Shown here: positions 24,522 through 32,724 of the stretch, piece after piece
Position numbering within the stretch: the first letter of the stretch is position 1
How the letters are laid out: every line of letters starts with the position of its first letter
Assembly: GCF_030209755.1 (NCBI RefSeq)
Contig: NZ_JARVRH010000001.1
Location: 98,524-162,523, forward strand
From: Arthrobacter sp. efr-133-TYG-118
Lineage (GTDB): Bacteria > Actinomycetota > Actinomycetes > Actinomycetales > Micrococcaceae
Direction of reading: 5' to 3'
Length of the DNA: 64,000 bases
Made by a program: the position numbers and the translations under genes
Notes under the pieces: generated by a model
The model's database searches: none
Told to the model about the DNA's origin: nothing
The model's input: only the letters and a program-made list of their open reading frames with translations

Positions 24522-24824
24522 CTAGCGGATCGGGTCGTGGACGGTGACGAGCTTGGTGCCGTCAGGGAAAGTGGCCTCAATCTGGACGTCATGGATCATC
24601 TCCGGCACGCCCTCCATCACATCTTCACGGCGAAGCAGAGTGGTCCCGTAGCTCATGAGTTCAGCGACGGTTTTCCCGTCACGGGCGCCCTCAATCAGTT
24701 CGTAGCTGATGATCGCCACGGCTTCGGGGAAGTTCAGCTTCAGGCCGCGGGATTGCCGACGGCGGGCGAGGTCGGCCGCGACCACGATCATGAGCTTCTC
24801 CTGCTCACGGGGCAAAAGATGCAT
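24522..24824 (-). CDS. ureA: urease gamma subunit UreA
   Basis: The standard 100-residue gamma subunit, beginning [23 protein letters not shown] and containing [21 protein letters not shown] and [24 protein letters not shown]. It is the promoter-proximal gene of the ureABCEFGD-nickel transporter operon and has AAGGAGAACC upstream. The roughly 200 bp between it and dedA must hold the operon promoter; I see no convincing GlnR or AmtR site there. Confidence 0.97.
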   Translation of the reverse strand: MHLLPREQEKLMIVVAADLARRRQSRGLKLNFPEAVAIISYELIEGARDGKTVAELMSYGTTLLRREDVMEGVPEMIHDVQIEATFPDGTKLVTVHDPIR

Positions 24825-25027
24825 CGGTTCTCCTTAAAGTTGTGTGCTGCAGAAGCGGACATCAGATCACTCGAGGCTCAGAAAAGCCGAGGACGTCGGG
24901 GCAGCTACTACGGTTATAGCGCCAAACGTCAGACATATCCAGTTCGCCCCTTCACTGTCCCTCCCGAACGAATTGTGACCAGCCTAAAGCCTTGAGATTT
25001 CGGCAAGGTTTCCGTGCTCCTGCGACA

Positions 25028-25636
25028 TCAGGCCTTCTTGGCGCGGTGCTTCCTGACCTGCCAGACAACCAGAATCGCCACCACAATTACTGCCACCACG
25101 GCCGCGGCACCCCGGCCCACTACGCGCGCCACTTCTTCGTACGAATTTCCGGCCACAAAGCCGAGGGTCACAAACAACGACCCCCAGATAATTCCGCCGC
25201 TGAAGTTCCAAAACGCGAAGCGCCGGTAGGGCATGCGGCTGAGTCCGGCGAGCGCGGGCATGACGGCACGAAAGAAAGCGGTAAACCGGCCTAGGAGCAC
25301 CGCGACGCCGCCTTTGTCCTTGAGGAAGTCTTCAGCCTTCTGCAATTGGGCGCGTCTTTTGTCCAGGATTCTTAAGGCCATCACCCGTGGGCCGAAGTGC
25401 TTGCCAATTTCATAGCCCACGGTGTCTCCTGTGATCGCGGCAGTCACCACAATGGCGATCATGGCCCACAATTCGAAGAGCCCGCGGCTTGCAATCACCC
25501 CGCCGACCACCGCCGCCGTTTCACCGGGAATCACAAAGCCCACAAAGATCGCATCCTCAGCGAACACGAGGGCGAAGACGATGCACGCGATCACGAGCGG
25601 GCTGGTGTTCAGGAGTCCGTCCAAAAGCGCATGCAT
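25028..25636 (-). CDS. DedA (VTT domain) family membrane protein
   Basis: A 202-residue integral membrane protein of the DedA family, thought to act in undecaprenyl-phosphate or phospholipid recycling. Hallmarks are F-A-E-D-A-I-F-V-G-F-V-I-P-G-E, G-D-T-V-G-Y-E-I-G-K, and the conserved GRFTAFFRAVMPALAGLSRMPYRRF with the essential Arg. It ends in a basic cytoplasmic tail. It is transcribed toward urease but is separated by about 200 bp, so probably has its own promoter. Confidence 0.9.
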   Translation of the reverse strand: MHALLDGLLNTSPLVIACIVFALVFAEDAIFVGFVIPGETAAVVGGVIASRGLFELWAMIAIVVTAAITGDTVGYEIGKHFGPRVMALRILDKRRAQLQKAEDFLKDKGGVAVLLGRFTAFFRAVMPALAGLSRMPYRRFAFWNFSGGIIWGSLFVTLGFVAGNSYEEVARVVGRGAAAVVAVIVVAILVVWQVRKHRAKKA

Positions 25637-25722
25637 GAAGACAGTCTGGCAGTTGAATGCCTTGTTGGGCAGGAGGGGTCAGATCCGGCTGCCGTTGCTC
25701 GTTCCGAGGTGGCCCGTCGAGA

Positions 25723-27132
25723 ATGGTGAGTGTGAACGACAGCTTCGCTAATGTGACCTCCCGCGTGTGGCACGCAATCGGCGCCGAAGACGACGGTGCG
25801 GATTGGCTGGCCGCTCAGCTAACGACGACCGGGCCGCGGGCGGTCCTCCCGGCCGCTTTCGACGTGACAGGACTTGCGACGGGGGCGGTTGCCGCCGCGA
25901 CGGTGGCCACAGCGCAGTTTCTCGCGGCTCGCCGCCAGTCCGCGCAGCCGACGGTGACGGTAGACAGTCGGGAGTCGTGCGCCGCGTTCGCCTCCGAGAG
26001 GCTGTTCTCCCCGATCGGCTGGACCCGGCCACCGCTGTGGGACCCCATCGCCGGCAACTATCGTGCGGCGGACGCTTGGGTCAGGCTGCACACCAACTAC
26101 GCCAGCCACCGCGCCGCCGTCGAACGGGTGCTGGACGCCCATGACCGCGAAACCGTGCAGGCTGCAGTGGCCGGGCTGCCTGCCGAGGAATTGGAGGCGG
26201 CGATCGTGGAAGCGGGCGGATGCGCCGCTGTCATGCACAACCGCAGCCAGTGGCTCACCTCGGCTGCGGGGGCGGCGACTGCGGACGCGCCGCCGCTGAC
26301 CGTCGTCGAGCGCCGCTCATCCGGCGCCCGCACGCCGAACGCGATCGGAGAACTGCCCTTCGACGGGGTGCGCGTGCTGGATCTGACGCGGGTGATCGCA
26401 GGGCCGGTGTGCACCAAGTTCCTTGCCGGCTATGGTGCGGACGTGCTGCGGATCGACCCGCCGGGCTTTGACGAGGTGCCGTCGCTACTGCCTGAGACGA
26501 CGCTCGGCAAACGTACCGCCGCTTTGGATCTCACGGCCCCAAGCGACCGCGCGATGTTCGAGGAACTGCTCGCGGGTGCCGATATGCTCGTGACGGGACT
26601 GCGAGGCGACGCCCTGAAACGCCTGGGCTACGACGACGAGGCCCTGACCGCCGTGAACCCCGGCTTGATCATCGCCAGCCTGGACGCCTACGGCTGGGTT
26701 GGCCCTTGGCGCAATCGCCGCGGGTTCGACAGCCTGGTCCAGATGAGCTGTGGGATCGCCGACGACGGCGCCACCGCCACGGGCCAAGCGGAGCCGGCCC
26801 CGCTTCCCGTTCAAGCCCTCGACCACGCGACCGGCTGGCTATTGGCCGCGGCCGTCGCCCGTGCCCTGACCCGGCGCCTCAGCCATTCGGTAACGGCCCG
26901 CATCCAGGGCTCGCTGATCGGCACGGCCAACCTGCTGTACTCCCTGACCCCGCCGGACAACCACCTATCCGTACCTACACCCGAAGACTTCGCTCTCACG
27001 GCAACCACCACAGACTGGGGGCCGGCGCGACGCGTGCCTCTTCCGGGCCGAATCGACGGCGTCGCCGCTCACTGGTCGCAGCAGGCCGGGCCGCTCGGCC
27101 GTCACCCAGCCATGTGGGCCACGCACAAGTAA
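25723..27132 (+). CDS. CoA-transferase family III (CaiB/BaiF) protein
   Basis: A 469-residue protein. The part from about residue 230 matches family III CoA-transferases: F-D-G-V-R-V-L-D-L-T-R-V-I-A-G-P-V, a nucleotide-binding stretch Y-G-A-D-V-L-R-I-D-P-P, and RRGFDSLVQMSCG with the likely catalytic Asp. The first about 200 residues resemble the duplicated half seen in long two-domain members. Start is uncertain among ATG 25723, GTG 25726 and GTG 25732. It is a single-gene unit ending at a strong terminator. Confidence 0.82.
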   Translation: MVSVNDSFANVTSRVWHAIGAEDDGADWLAAQLTTTGPRAVLPAAFDVTGLATGAVAAATVATAQFLAARRQSAQPTVTVDSRESCAAFASERLFSPIGWTRPPLWDPIAGNYRAADAWVRLHTNYASHRAAVERVLDAHDRETVQAAVAGLPAEELEAAIVEAGGCAAVMHNRSQWLTSAAGAATADAPPLTVVERRSSGARTPNAIGELPFDGVRVLDLTRVIAGPVCTKFLAGYGADVLRIDPPGFDEVPSLLPETTLGKRTAALDLTAPSDRAMFEELLAGADMLVTGLRGDALKRLGYDDEALTAVNPGLIIASLDAYGWVGPWRNRRGFDSLVQMSCGIADDGATATGQAEPAPLPVQALDHATGWLLAAAVARALTRRLSHSVTARIQGSLIGTANLLYSLTPPDNHLSVPTPEDFALTATTTDWGPARRVPLPGRIDGVAAHWSQQAGPLGRHPAMWATHK

Positions 27133-27164
27133 ACCCCCGGAACCGCACGGTTCCGGGGGTTTTT
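27132..27164 (+). terminator. intrinsic terminator after the CoA-transferase gene
   Basis: AACCCCCGGAACC (27132-27144), a GCAC loop, the perfect complement (27149-27161) and then more T residues. It begins at the stop codon. On the other strand it stands just downstream of the tRNA-Lys gene and could end that transcript too. Confidence 0.9.
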
Positions 27165-27167
27165 GGG

Positions 27168-27240
27168 TGGGCCCTGTGGGGATCGAACCCACGACCCACG
27201 GATTAAAAGTCCGATGCTCTACCAACTGAGCTAAAGGCCC
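27168..27240 (-). tRNA. tRNA-Lys (anticodon TTT)
   Basis: The 73-nt minus-strand sequence folds as a standard cloverleaf: acceptor GGGCCTT pairing with AGGGCCC, D-arm GCTCAGTTGGTAGAGC, anticodon arm TCGGA-CTTTTAA-TCCGT with anticodon TTT, and the GGTTCGATCC T-arm. CCA is not encoded; the genome continues with CCC after the discriminator A. Confidence 0.95.
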
Positions 27241-27322
27241 CTGCCGACTGTAGAAACAGCCATAAATACTGTACCTCAAGCTCAAGGCCGTTTTGACACG
27301 GGAGCACCCGCGCCGTCGTGAC

Positions 27323-27551
27323 CTCTTTTGAACCAAACCCCGGCGACGACGCGCGGCCACAACGGCGTGTCGCGGCACGTACGGATTCAAACAAGGTCAG
27401 GAAGGAACGCGGCGCCCCCGGCGCCAGCCGAAGTGAAGCCGAGCCTGCAGCGTTCTCCCTGCTCTTGAACCAAGCCCCGACGACGACGCGCGGCAACTGC
27501 GGCGTGTCGCGGCGCCGGCGGATCCAAACATGGGAAGAACGCGACGGCGCC
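27323..27551. repeat. imperfect direct repeat of about 93 bp beside tRNA-Lys
   Basis: This occupies most of the 415-bp gap upstream of the next gene. Two copies (about 27323-27415 and 27460-27551) are offset by 137 bp and share GAACCAA-CCCCG-CGACGACGCGCGG, GGCGTGTCGCGGC and CGGAT-CAAACA blocks. No family-like protein is encoded on either strand. The tRNA-Lys promoter must lie at the left end. Confidence 0.65.
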
Positions 27552-27655
27552 GCCCGAGGGCCACTACAGGTGCGCCCGCAGGCCCCGCGCAACAGACACC
27601 GCTACGAGCCCCAGTCAAGAGTGCACGAGCGAAAACACAGGAGTAGCGTTGGGGC

Positions 27656-28315
27656 ATGAGCGAACAATCGGGACCTCCTGTGTACGGCGGAGCAAATAGG
27701 CACCACAAGCCGAAACCCTTCGCGCCGGTTGACTTCGAGCCGTTTGCCGGCGGAGCGGACCCCGCGCGCGTGTCCGAAGCCGCGCACCTTGCCGCCCAGG
27801 CCCTCGTGCGGCGAGGTCGAGATAGCGATGATCCCAAGATCACCAGGCGCCTCGTGAAGCTCGCTGACGAGCAAGGCCTGGAAGCCATCGCTGAAATGTG
27901 GGCCGAGAGCCCCGCCCGGTCCTTGCCCGGCGCCTTGTGGCGGCTCTATGCATTGCGCGCGGCCACCATGCAGGACTCGGAGCGCATCTCCGTGTACTTC
28001 AAGGCCGGCCGGGACACCGCCCAGGTTTCCCACGTCGTGGCGGGCGCCGCAGAGCCGCCGGGAGCCGATGAAATGAAGCAGATGGCGGACGCTATCCTTT
28101 CGGGAGCGTTCGACGGCGATTTCGACGTCGCGCTGGAACGCTCAGCCGCGTTTTGCCGCGTCGTCGCGCTCGGCCAAGCCACTCTGGCGGACAGCGCAGA
28201 GCATTCCAACGAAGGCCACGCGAGCAAGCTGACCCGGAACTCCCACCAGCTCGTGAAGACTGCGGAAGATCTCGAGCACGCGGCCAATGCGTGGCGCCTC
28301 GGAGAGCTGGATTGA
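27656..28315 (+). CDS. conserved actinobacterial hypothetical protein
   Basis: A 219-residue, largely helical soluble protein. It opens with a short flexible segment (SEQSGPPVYGGANRHHKPKPFAPVDFEPF), then a helical body containing ARSLPGALWRLYALRAATMQDSERISVYFKAGRD and a C-terminal part with NEGHASKLTRNSHQLVKTAEDLEHAANAWRLGELD. Similar proteins in actinobacteria have sometimes been labelled as an RNA polymerase beta-like protein without support. Function unknown. Confidence 0.8.
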   Translation: MSEQSGPPVYGGANRHHKPKPFAPVDFEPFAGGADPARVSEAAHLAAQALVRRGRDSDDPKITRRLVKLADEQGLEAIAEMWAESPARSLPGALWRLYALRAATMQDSERISVYFKAGRDTAQVSHVVAGAAEPPGADEMKQMADAILSGAFDGDFDVALERSAAFCRVVALGQATLADSAEHSNEGHASKLTRNSHQLVKTAEDLEHAANAWRLGELD

Positions 28316-28552
28316 CATGAAATATAAGGGCGGGGGGCCGTCACAACCACCTCCGGCGCCAGCTGTCAATGTTGACTTAGCTCGGACGACGTAGAAAACT
28401 GAAACTGGTGTCGAACCGCGAAACCCCCGGGCTTCAACTTATAGCCGCTTCGAGCGGCCTACCGCCGAGAGGCGTATCCGGTTCGGCACCATTTTTATGC
28501 CCATCGGCGAAGACGCCGCCCCACCCCATCCCTCCCGTCTACCGGAAGCCAA

Positions 28553-29170
28553 ATGAAGCTGCGTCTCTTCCCCCAAGAACCCGCCGGTTTGCAATTGTTG
28601 TCGCAAATGGCCCGCCAGATTCTTGAGGCAACCGGGACGCTTTCTGAGATCTTCGGAGCACCTGTCGCGGAGCACGAACGGCTTGTGGAGGAGATGCACG
28701 AACACGAGGCGAAATCCACGGACCTGCATTTCGCCCTCCTGACCCACATGCGCACGAGTTTCGTGAACCCGCTCCCCCGCGAGGACATGTACGCCCTTTC
28801 CCGATTCCTCAACGAGGCGATGGAAAAGCTGGATGCCGCGGGCGAGCTCGTAGCCCTCTACAAACTGGACCGGGTGCCCAAGCGCGCGGCAGACCAGTTG
28901 GAGATCATCAGCCGCCAGGCAGAACTCACGGTTGATGCCATGCGCCAGCTGGACGATCTGGACGAGCTCGAGGATTACTGGATCGAGGTCCTGCGGCTGG
29001 CCAAGCGTGCTGAGCGCAGCCACCGGACCTGGGTGGCCGAGATGCTCCGCGACATGAAGTCCACCCAGTTTTCGAGGAACCGCGACGTAGCCAACCAACT
29101 AGTGGACGTCACCAAGGACATGCGCCGTGTCGCGACCCAGGTAGGCAGCATCATCGTCAAGGAAGCATGA
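28553..29170 (+). CDS. DUF47 (PhoU-like) phosphate transport accessory protein
   Basis: A 205-residue helical protein of the DUF47 family, related to PhoU, usually encoded next to Pit transporters and thought to regulate phosphate import. Recognisable parts are the N-terminal FPQEPAGLQLLSQMARQILEA, the HEHEAKSTDLHFALL helix, FVNPLPREDMYALSRFLNEAMEKLDAAGE and the C-terminal repeat of the helix bundle. It is separated by one base from pit, so the two are co-transcribed. Confidence 0.92.
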   Translation: MKLRLFPQEPAGLQLLSQMARQILEATGTLSEIFGAPVAEHERLVEEMHEHEAKSTDLHFALLTHMRTSFVNPLPREDMYALSRFLNEAMEKLDAAGELVALYKLDRVPKRAADQLEIISRQAELTVDAMRQLDDLDELEDYWIEVLRLAKRAERSHRTWVAEMLRDMKSTQFSRNRDVANQLVDVTKDMRRVATQVGSIIVKEA

Positions 29171-29171
29171 G

Positions 29172-30185
29172 GTGGCGGTCGCGTTCTTCGCCCTTGTGGT
29201 GGTGCTGGCGGCTGGCTTCGCATTCCTGAACGGATTCCGGGACGTCTCCACCGCCGTCGCGCTCTCCGTGCGGACGCGTGCCCTCACTCCGTCAGTTGCG
29301 GTTGTGTTGGCGGCCGTCTTCAACTTTGCCGGGGTGCTGCTCAGTGGCGGTTTCGCGCTGGTCTTCAGCCAGGCGTGGGTCGTTCTCCCCTCGGGAATGA
29401 ACGGGCTGACTATGCTCGCCGCGGGGCTGTGTAGCGCCATCCTTTGGGGAATCTACGCTTGGTGGCGCGGTGTGCCGCTCTCGTCAACCCATGCCTTGGT
29501 GGGAGGCCTGGTGGGCGCCGGAGCTGCAAGCGCAGTGATGGGAGGCAGCCCCATCAACGGAGTGGACAGTATTTTGCTCGCGCAAGTGGTCCTGCCGTTG
29601 CTGCTGTCCCCCGTGATTGCCTTCCTTGGCGCCTATCTTCTCGTGTGGCCTGTCACGTGGGCGGCGCGCTACACCCAGCCCGATGTTGTGCATGGCCGCT
29701 TCCGCCATGCGCAGTCTGTCTCGGCCGCTGCCGTCGCGTTCGGCCATGGCCTGCAGGACGGGCAGAGATCCGTAGCGGTGATCCTGTTGGGCGCCGTGGC
29801 GGCAGGTGTGTCCGACTCCAATGACCTCCCGTTCTGGGTCATCCTGCTGGTGGCTGCCATGCTCACGGCGGGAACGCTTTGTGGTGGTTGGCGCATCTCG
29901 TACACCTTGGGTTACAAGCTGACGCGGGTAGACCCGATGCGGGGATTCATCGCCCAGAGCCTGACCTCGCTGATGTTGTTCGTCGGTGCCATCGGCTTCC
30001 ACTTGCCGCTTTCCACCACGCACACTGTGACGTCTGCAGTGCTCGGCGCAGGAAGCAACCAGAACTTTTCCGTTACAAACCGTCGGATGGTGCTGCGGAT
30101 CCTGGGGTTCTGGGTCGCGACGCCGATCGTTACCGCCGCTGTGGCGTTCGTCCTTGGGCTGGCGCTCTCGCCCTTATCCCGCTGA
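29172..30185 (+). CDS. pit: Pit family inorganic phosphate transporter
   Basis: A 337-residue membrane protein with about ten hydrophobic segments and the internal duplication of the PiT family. The two signature loops are FLNGFRDVSTAVALSVRTRAL and AFGHGLQDGQRSVAVILLG; phosphate-binding Asp is kept in both, but the usual adjacent Asn is Arg in the first and Gln in the second. PLSSTHALVGGL and PLSTTHTVTSAVLGAG are also typical. It starts with GTG one base after DUF47. It would import phosphate, perhaps as a metal complex, using the proton gradient. Confidence 0.88.
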   Translation: MAVAFFALVVVLAAGFAFLNGFRDVSTAVALSVRTRALTPSVAVVLAAVFNFAGVLLSGGFALVFSQAWVVLPSGMNGLTMLAAGLCSAILWGIYAWWRGVPLSSTHALVGGLVGAGAASAVMGGSPINGVDSILLAQVVLPLLLSPVIAFLGAYLLVWPVTWAARYTQPDVVHGRFRHAQSVSAAAVAFGHGLQDGQRSVAVILLGAVAAGVSDSNDLPFWVILLVAAMLTAGTLCGGWRISYTLGYKLTRVDPMRGFIAQSLTSLMLFVGAIGFHLPLSTTHTVTSAVLGAGSNQNFSVTNRRMVLRILGFWVATPIVTAAVAFVLGLALSPLSR

Positions 30186-30217
30186 GTTCAGCGGGTCCCG
30201 CTAGGCCGGCGACCCCG

Positions 30218-30892
30218 CTAACCCGCGCTCCGCCACACGTATCGACGCTCCGGCCGGCCCACTCCCCCGTAGCGGAGCTGGACGGTGACCAGGCCTTCCT
30301 CGCTCAAGTATTCAAGGTAGCGCCGGGCGCTGACCCGGGAGGTCCCCAGGACATCGGCGGCTTCGGTTGCGGATAGGTTCCGCTCCGATTCCTTTAGCAG
30401 CTGCTCCACCATCCGCAGCGTCTCCGCGCTGCAACCTTTGGGCAGGGGACGTTCACGCCGGTTGAGGCCGAATACCCTGTTCACGTCGTCCTGCTCGGCG
30501 GTGGACTTGGACGCTGCGAGCGAACTGTATGCGCGCTGGTAGTGCTGGAGGCGTTCGCTCAGGTCGTCGGCGGAGAAGGGCTTCATCAAGTAGTGGACAA
30601 TGCCGCCGCGGAGGGCACGGCGGACAGTGTCCACCTCACGCGCCGCGGTAATGACCAGCACGTCAAGCTCGGGCAGTGACTCGCGGAGCTGGTGCAACAA
30701 ATCGAGGCCGCTGATGTCAGGCAGGTGGATGTCCAGGAGGACCAAGTCCGGTTTCAGGCGTTTGGCCTCATCCAGGGCCTGCGCGCCCGTATGTGCCACG
30801 CCGGCCACCGAGAAGCCCGGGGCCTGCCGGACGAATCCTGAGTGGACCTTGGCCACCATGAAGTCATCGTCGACTATCAGGACATTGATCAT
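30218..30892 (-). CDS. citB: CitB/DctR-type response regulator
   Basis: A 224-residue response regulator. The receiver domain has D9, D10, phospho-acceptor D54 (LVLLDIHLPD), the T/A switch in VITAARE and Lys in YLMKPF. The C-terminal part holds a helix-turn-helix (ATEAADVLGTSRVSARRYLEYL) of the CitB group. Start 30892 overlaps the kinase stop by four bases. It is divergent from tctCBA; in Corynebacterium glutamicum the related CitAB system controls citrate uptake genes, so the same is inferred here. Confidence 0.87.
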   Translation of the reverse strand: MINVLIVDDDFMVAKVHSGFVRQAPGFSVAGVAHTGAQALDEAKRLKPDLVLLDIHLPDISGLDLLHQLRESLPELDVLVITAAREVDTVRRALRGGIVHYLMKPFSADDLSERLQHYQRAYSSLAASKSTAEQDDVNRVFGLNRRERPLPKGCSAETLRMVEQLLKESERNLSATEAADVLGTSRVSARRYLEYLSEEGLVTVQLRYGGVGRPERRYVWRSAG

Positions 30893-32556
30893 TCGCTGGG
30901 GCTCCGCTTCTTGAGGAGGGCGGTGAATACGGCACCATCGTCGTTGTGGACGCTCACTTCTCCGCCCCGCCTCAGACATGCTAGCCGGGTGAGCGCCAAT
31001 CCAAAGCCGCGACCGCCGTCGGCCGTTGGCGCTTTGGTAGTGAATCCCTGCCGGAAAATATCCGCCATGCGCTCCTCGGCGACACCGGGACCGGAGTCGC
31101 GCACGATGATCACCACGCTGTGAGGATTTTCGTCCACCGTCACGCGGACGGTTGCGTCGGGAGAGCCCGCGACGGCGTCCATCGCGTTGTCCACGAGGTT
31201 GCCGACGATGGTGGTCAGGTCCCGCGAGAGCCGCTCGTCGACGCGTCCCAGCATCGAGTTCTGGTCCAGCTGAAGTGTGACGACCCGTTCGGCGGCCAGG
31301 CTGGCCTTCGCGATGAGCATGGCCGCGAGCGCAGGGTCGTGGATGCGGGAGGTGACGTCGTCGTGCAAGCGTGTGCGGCTGAGGCTGACGCCACTGACGA
31401 AGCTGACCACCTCGTCGTATTCCTTGAGCTGGATCAGTCCCGAGATGGTGTGGAGCTGGTTGGCGAACTCGTGGGTCTGGGCGCGCAAGGTGTCGGTGGT
31501 GGTGCGGGTGGCCCCGAGCTCCTTCTCCAAGGTGGAAAGCTCCGTACGGTCCCGCAAAGTTGTTACCGATCCGATGACCCGTCCGTGTGAAAGGACGGGT
31601 TTGCGGTTCAGAACCACTACCCGCTCTTCGGCGAGCACCAGACGGTCCGGGTCCGGCTGTTCCGTGGTCAGGACCTCGCGCAGCTGCTGTTCCACTCCAA
31701 GGTCGTTGAGCCGGCGGCCAACGCAGTCCTCCGGCAGTCCAAGGAATTCCCGAGCGCTTTCGTTGGCCACCGTGATCCGTTCGTGCGGGTCCAGGGCGAT
31801 GACGCCTTCCTTCACGCCGTGCAGGATTGCTTCGCGGTGCTCCACGAGGCCGGCGATTTCCTCTGGTTCAAGTCCTAGCGTCTGCCGCTTCACCCGCCGG
31901 GACAGCATGATGGAACCAGCCGTGCCCAACGCCAGCGAGACTCCCAAATATGTGAGCAGGTCGGGGACGGCGTCGCCTAGCCTCTCCCACACCGAGGGGT
32001 AATTTCCGCCGACGGCAACGATCCCCACCATCCGGCCCGCGTCGTTGAGCACCGGGACATGGGCTACAAGGGAGACCTTGCCGTTCATGCTGACGGCACC
32101 GGTCCACGCGCGCCCCAAAAGGACGTCGCTATCACCCAGGTCCAGCAACGTACCAAGCTGGGATGGGTCGGGCGAAGTCAGGACGGTGCGGTCCGGTTTG
32201 GCCAGGATGACGAAACTGGAGCCGGACACAGTCCGGGCCGATTCGGCGACGGCCGGAAGTGCGGCTCCCTGCCTCGGCTCCGCGCCGGGAAGCAGGGAAC
32301 GGACCACGGGCATCGCAGCGAGGGATTCGGCAGCTGACAAGGCTCGCCGCCCTTCCACACGCTCGAAGGTCTGGACCGATTGGGCAAGCGAGATGAGAAT
32401 GACCCCGACCAGCACAGCGAGCACAATCAGCAGCTGCAGCCCCAGATATTGACCCGCCAGCGACATCCGGCGGCGGCGGCGCAGGATCCTTCGCGCTCGG
32501 GCAGCTTTTAGCACAGCTTTTCCTTTCCGCATCGGGGCCAGCCGCGTGCAGGCCAT
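30889..32556 (-). CDS. citA: CitA/DcuS-type sensor histidine kinase
   Basis: A 555-residue membrane sensor kinase. A basic N-terminus precedes the first membrane helix (LQLLIVLAVLVGVILISLA), then an extracytoplasmic PASC-type sensor domain, a second helix (LTYLGVSLALGTAGSIML), a cytoplasmic PAS domain with NRKPVLSHGRVIGSVTTLRD, and the kinase core: H-box THEFANQLHTISGL, N-box NLVDNAMDAV, DSGPGV and GRGFGLAL. It likely senses a tricarboxylate and signals to the overlapping regulator gene. An ATG at 32532 is an alternative start. Confidence 0.88.
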   Translation of the reverse strand: MACTRLAPMRKGKAVLKAARARRILRRRRRMSLAGQYLGLQLLIVLAVLVGVILISLAQSVQTFERVEGRRALSAAESLAAMPVVRSLLPGAEPRQGAALPAVAESARTVSGSSFVILAKPDRTVLTSPDPSQLGTLLDLGDSDVLLGRAWTGAVSMNGKVSLVAHVPVLNDAGRMVGIVAVGGNYPSVWERLGDAVPDLLTYLGVSLALGTAGSIMLSRRVKRQTLGLEPEEIAGLVEHREAILHGVKEGVIALDPHERITVANESAREFLGLPEDCVGRRLNDLGVEQQLREVLTTEQPDPDRLVLAEERVVVLNRKPVLSHGRVIGSVTTLRDRTELSTLEKELGATRTTTDTLRAQTHEFANQLHTISGLIQLKEYDEVVSFVSGVSLSRTRLHDDVTSRIHDPALAAMLIAKASLAAERVVTLQLDQNSMLGRVDERLSRDLTTIVGNLVDNAMDAVAGSPDATVRVTVDENPHSVVIIVRDSGPGVAEERMADIFRQGFTTKAPTADGGRGFGLALTRLACLRRGGEVSVHNDDGAVFTALLKKRSPSE

Positions 32557-32625
32557 TCTGCTTCGCGGCTTTTCCGCGCGGGGTCTGTTCCATTATCGGC
32601 CCACAAGGCACATACGTGACCCTGA

Positions 32626-32674
32626 CCACAATGAACACAATGATCTTTGAGAACACAAGCGTGACCTGCGTCAC
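32626..32674. promoter_or_regulatory. candidate CitB-type binding region upstream of tctC
   Basis: The segment carries tandem CACAATGA words (32627-32634 and 32636-32643), a further ACACAA (about 32653-32658) and the inverted repeat GTGAC-CTGC-GTCAC (32661-32674). It lies in the 168-bp divergent promoter region between citA and tctC. Binding is inferred only from position. Confidence 0.45.
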
Positions 32675-32724
32675 TGCCGCCCATAGCGTGAAGACACTCC
32701 CACCAATGATGAGAAGAGGAATAC

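Noticed and set aside
24825..25027. GlnR or AmtR nitrogen-control site before ureA
   Set aside because: Only loose partial matches such as CTACGGTTATAG were seen; not enough to call.
27318..27659. Open frame through the duplicated segment beside tRNA-Lys
   Set aside because: The frame differs between the two repeat copies and the protein is Arg/Ala-rich without family character.
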